A stretch of DNA of 64,000 nt, from the NCBI RefSeq assembly GCF_049651205.1, contig NZ_JBASBR010000003.1:1-64000 (forward strand), written 5' to 3'. Origin of the DNA: Castellaniella sp049651205. Its GTDB lineage: Bacteria > Pseudomonadota > Gammaproteobacteria > Burkholderiales > Burkholderiaceae_B. The position numbers were made by a program, and so were the translations under genes. The notes beneath the pieces are model-generated. The model saw nothing but the letters and a program-made list of their open reading frames with translations. It ran no database searches and had not been told where the DNA came from. How positions within the stretch are numbered: position 1 is the first letter of the stretch; each line of letters opens with the position of its first letter. Below, piece after piece: positions 61,673 through 64,000 of this stretch.

Positions 61673-62275
61673 CTATGTACCGATCTGCTGCGAGATGACG
61701 TCCCATTGCCCCTGTCCCCGGGTTTGGTCACGATACAAGGCTTCTATCGCCAAGGCCTCTGCGCGAGCGCAGCGTAGCGTCCAAGTGACGCCGTAGGCAT
61801 CAAACTCCGCTGTATCGAACTGCACCCCCGCAGTCAGCAAACGGGCCTGCACCCGGTCCATCTCCGCATAAGCGCAGGTGCAACACACCAGAGTTTCCTC
61901 GCGCAGCTCAACCTTATCAGCCAGGCGCAGGCATTCGGCGGCTGCACCCCCATATGCCCGGATCAGGCCGCCTGTACCCAGCTTGATGCCGCCATACCAG
62001 CGGATCACCAGCACCGCTACCCGATCACAACCCTGCGCTTGAATGGCCTGCAAAATGGGTCGCCCGGCGGTGCCGCCGGGTTCGCCGTCATCATTGAAGC
62101 GATATTGGTCACCATACTGCCAGGCCCAGCAATGATGCGTTGCCTGGACATCGTGATGAGCCGCAAAAAAATCCTGGGCGGCCTGGGCATCAGCGATGGG
62201 TGCGGCCAACGCCAGAAAACGGCTTTTACGAACCTCTGTTTCGTGGCGGTTGGGCGCGGTTAAAGTACTGGGCAT
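61673..62275 (-). CDS. yigZ: IMPACT/YigZ family protein
   Basis: About 200 residues. UPF0029 domain with FNDDGEPGGTAGRPIL and VIRWYGGIKLGTGGLIRAYGGAA, then a C-terminal DUF1949 domain. The family may act on translation or nucleic acids; the role is not settled. ATG 62275 preferred to 62296. 37 bases before the ABC-F gene ends on the same strand. Confidence 0.9.
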   Translation of the reverse strand: MPSTLTAPNRHETEVRKSRFLALAAPIADAQAAQDFFAAHHDVQATHHCWAWQYGDQYRFNDDGEPGGTAGRPILQAIQAQGCDRVAVLVIRWYGGIKLGTGGLIRAYGGAAAECLRLADKVELREETLVCCTCAYAEMDRVQARLLTAGVQFDTAEFDAYGVTWTLRCARAEALAIEALYRDQTRGQGQWDVISQQIGT

Positions 62276-62312
62276 GTGGCGGCCGTGGCCTGGCATCGGG
62301 CCTGGCGCAGGC

Positions 62313-63914
62313 CTAGACCTCTATCCCTTGCGAGGCCAGGTAGTCTTCGTAGGTGCCGGGGTAGTCGTTCAGCTTGCCATCGGGCAAAATTTCGATGACG
62401 CGCGTTGCCAGCCCGGAGACAAACTGGCGATCATGCGACACAAACACCAGCGTGCCCTGATATTGCTCGAGCGCATATTGCAGGGATTCGATCGACTCCA
62501 TATCCAGGTGATTGGTGGGCTCGTCCATCAGCATCACGTTATGGCGGCCCAGCATCAGACGGCCAAAGCTCATGCGGTTTTTCTCACCACCAGACAGCAC
62601 GCGCACAGCCTTGGTAATTTCATCGCCCGAAAACAGCAAGCGGCCAAGCACAGAGCGGATCGACTGGTCCTCGTCGCCCGGCTGACGGTAATCCGTCATC
62701 CAGTCAAAGAGGTCGCGGTCAGAATCAAACTGGTCGGAGACGTCTTGCGCCATATAGCCGATATCGGCGTTTTCAGACCAACGGACTACGCCTTGGTCTG
62801 GCGCCAGGTTACCTGCCAGCAGACGCAATAATGTGGTTTTACCCACCCCGTTAGCCCCAATGATGGCCACTTTTTGACCCGCCTCGACCATGGTGCTGAG
62901 GTTCTGAATAATTGGGCGATCATAGGCCTTGGAGAGATCTTCGATGTGAACCGCCTGGCGATGCAACACCTTGTTGACCTCAAAGCGGATATACGGGTTT
63001 TGCCGCGAAGACGGCTTGACCTGAACCGTTTCGGCCTTGATGCGATCAATCTGCTTGAGCCGCGACGTTGCCTGGCGGGATTTGGATTTGTTGGCGGCAA
63101 AGCGGCGCACAAAATCCTGCAGTTCGCTGACGCGATCTTTGGCACGGGCATTGGCAGCCACCTGCCGCTCGCGAGCCTGAGTGGAGGCAAGCATGTAGTC
63201 ATCGTAGTTGCCCGGATACACCCGGAGCTCGCCATAATCCAGATCGGCCATGTGCGTGCACACCTCGTTGAGGAAGTGGCGGTCGTGGCTGATGATGATC
63301 ATGGTGCTGTCATAACCATTGAGCACCGTTTCCAGCCAGCGGATGGTATTGATGTCCAGGTTATTGGTGGGCTCATCCAGCAGCAGTACATCCGGATTTG
63401 AAAACAGGGCTTGCGCCAACAGTACGCGAAGTTTCCAGCCCGGCGCAATTTCGCGCATAGGCAGCTGGTGCTGCTCTACCGGGATTTCAAGACCCAATAA
63501 CAGCTCGCCGGCCCGGGCTTCTGCGGTGTAGCCGTCGTATTCGGCAAACTTGCCTTCGAGCTCGGCCGCCCGCATGTAATCGTCCTCGGTGGCTTCGAGG
63601 TTGGCATAGATGGCATCACGTTCGGTCATGGCCTGCCACATCTCGACGTGCCCCATCATGACGACGTCAAGCACACGCTGATCTTCGAACGCGAACTGAT
63701 CCTGACGCAGTTTTCCCAGGCGTACGCCAGGATCCAGGGCCACATTGCCGGAGGAAGCATCGAGGTCTCCACCAATGATTTTCATCAGTGTGGATTTACC
63801 CGAGCCATTGGCGCCAATGAGGCCGTAGCGGTTGCCGTCGCCAAACTTGACGCTGACGTTCTCGAATAGCGGTTTACTGCCGAATTGAATCGTAAGATTG
63901 TTGGTAGAGATCAC
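62313..63914 (-). CDS. ABC-F ATPase (YbiT-like)
   Basis: About 533 residues, two ABC domains in one chain and no membrane part. Walker A GANGSGKST and GANGVGKTT, signatures in both halves (second: LSGGEKNRMSFG), Walker B LLLDEPTNNLD and MLMDEPTNHLD, and the basic inter-domain linker at about 245-300. GTG 63914 gives VISTNNLTIQFGSKPLF, the usual YbiT start; an upstream in-frame stretch to 63941 is unlikely. ABC-F proteins act on the ribosomal E site. Confidence 0.92.
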   Translation of the reverse strand: MISTNNLTIQFGSKPLFENVSVKFGDGNRYGLIGANGSGKSTLMKIIGGDLDASSGNVALDPGVRLGKLRQDQFAFEDQRVLDVVMMGHVEMWQAMTERDAIYANLEATEDDYMRAAELEGKFAEYDGYTAEARAGELLLGLEIPVEQHQLPMREIAPGWKLRVLLAQALFSNPDVLLLDEPTNNLDINTIRWLETVLNGYDSTMIIISHDRHFLNEVCTHMADLDYGELRVYPGNYDDYMLASTQARERQVAANARAKDRVSELQDFVRRFAANKSKSRQATSRLKQIDRIKAETVQVKPSSRQNPYIRFEVNKVLHRQAVHIEDLSKAYDRPIIQNLSTMVEAGQKVAIIGANGVGKTTLLRLLAGNLAPDQGVVRWSENADIGYMAQDVSDQFDSDRDLFDWMTDYRQPGDEDQSIRSVLGRLLFSGDEITKAVRVLSGGEKNRMSFGRLMLGRHNVMLMDEPTNHLDMESIESLQYALEQYQGTLVFVSHDRQFVSGLATRVIEILPDGKLNDYPGTYEDYLASQGIEV

Positions 63915-64000
63915 GTTTAGGGTGCACCAGGGAAAAAGCAAAATAACCTATGATTTTAGCAGCCTCGGTGGGCACCTTTGCTTCTGACCGAATAAATCAG

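Overview
The window reads as the chromosome of a betaproteobacterium, most likely Burkholderiales/Alcaligenaceae. This rests on gene content and protein style, not on a database search. Pointers are gshB-ptsA-ptsH-ptsI encoding a PTS without a sugar permease, ubiK-yifB beside glnK-amtB, a PhaA/BktB-type thiolase, solitary solute-binding proteins, and SUF as the only Fe-S assembly system seen. Genes are tightly packed. I found no prophage, transposase, rRNA or CRISPR array.

Region by region: (1) 1-3.2 kb holds an inverted repeat, then a COG4705-type membrane protein with a striking fourfold internal repeat, followed by a two-component system. (2) 3.2-7.5 kb is a 5-oxoprolinase operon (pxpA plus a fused pxpB-pxpC) with a glutamate-type binding protein downstream. 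(3) 7.6-12.2 kb carries a VOC protein, a DOPA-dioxygenase/DoxX pair behind tandem dyads and a LysR regulator, and poxB. (4) 12.3-15.9 kb has a periplasmic binding protein, an acyl-CoA synthetase and an ABC ATPase whose catalytic motifs have decayed. (5) 15.9-19.3 kb is metal and sulfur handling: a yybP-ykoY manganese riboswitch ahead of a GDT1-type exporter and an ArsB-like permease, then a BigR-like ArsR with two YeeE/YedE halves. (6) 19.5-28.3 kb has ferrochelatase, a NADAR-like protein, a lipoprotein amidase, an unknown protein, a 1142-residue DUF748 protein and a SulP transporter. (7) 28.4-33 kb is a cyclic-di-GMP cluster in which two genes lie between a truncated copy and an intact copy of tRNA-Pro. 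(8) 33-41.5 kb is an Rrf2-sufBCDSUT operon with an Atm1-type exporter upstream. (9) 41.5-42.5 kb encodes an ECF sigma/anti-sigma pair.

(10) 42.5-58 kb is the translation operon thrS-infC ... rpmI-rplT-pheS-pheT-ihfA-merR. It is interrupted between infC and rpmI by about 8 kb carrying gshB, the PTS genes, glnK-amtB, yifB and ubiK. infC appears to start at a rare AUC codon. glnK-amtB has a textbook sigma-54 promoter with two NtrC sites. rpmI has its own sigma-70 promoter and 5' hairpin. (11) 58-64 kb has tRNA-Val with promoter and terminator, a spermidine-synthase-like protein, a thiolase, CheV, a YigZ/IMPACT protein and an ABC-F ATPase.

Themes that tie genes together are glutathione/sulfur/Fe-S metabolism (gshB, Atm1, SUF, BigR-YeeE, ferrochelatase), glutamate and nitrogen (Pxp, glutamate-type binding protein, GlnK/AmtB), and cyclic-di-GMP signalling. 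The features most worth a second look are the W-x9-G-x4-D fourfold repeat protein, the tRNA-bracketed cyclic-di-GMP cassette, the split translation operon with its AUC start, the decayed ABC ATPase, and the ECF factor with an acidic region 4.
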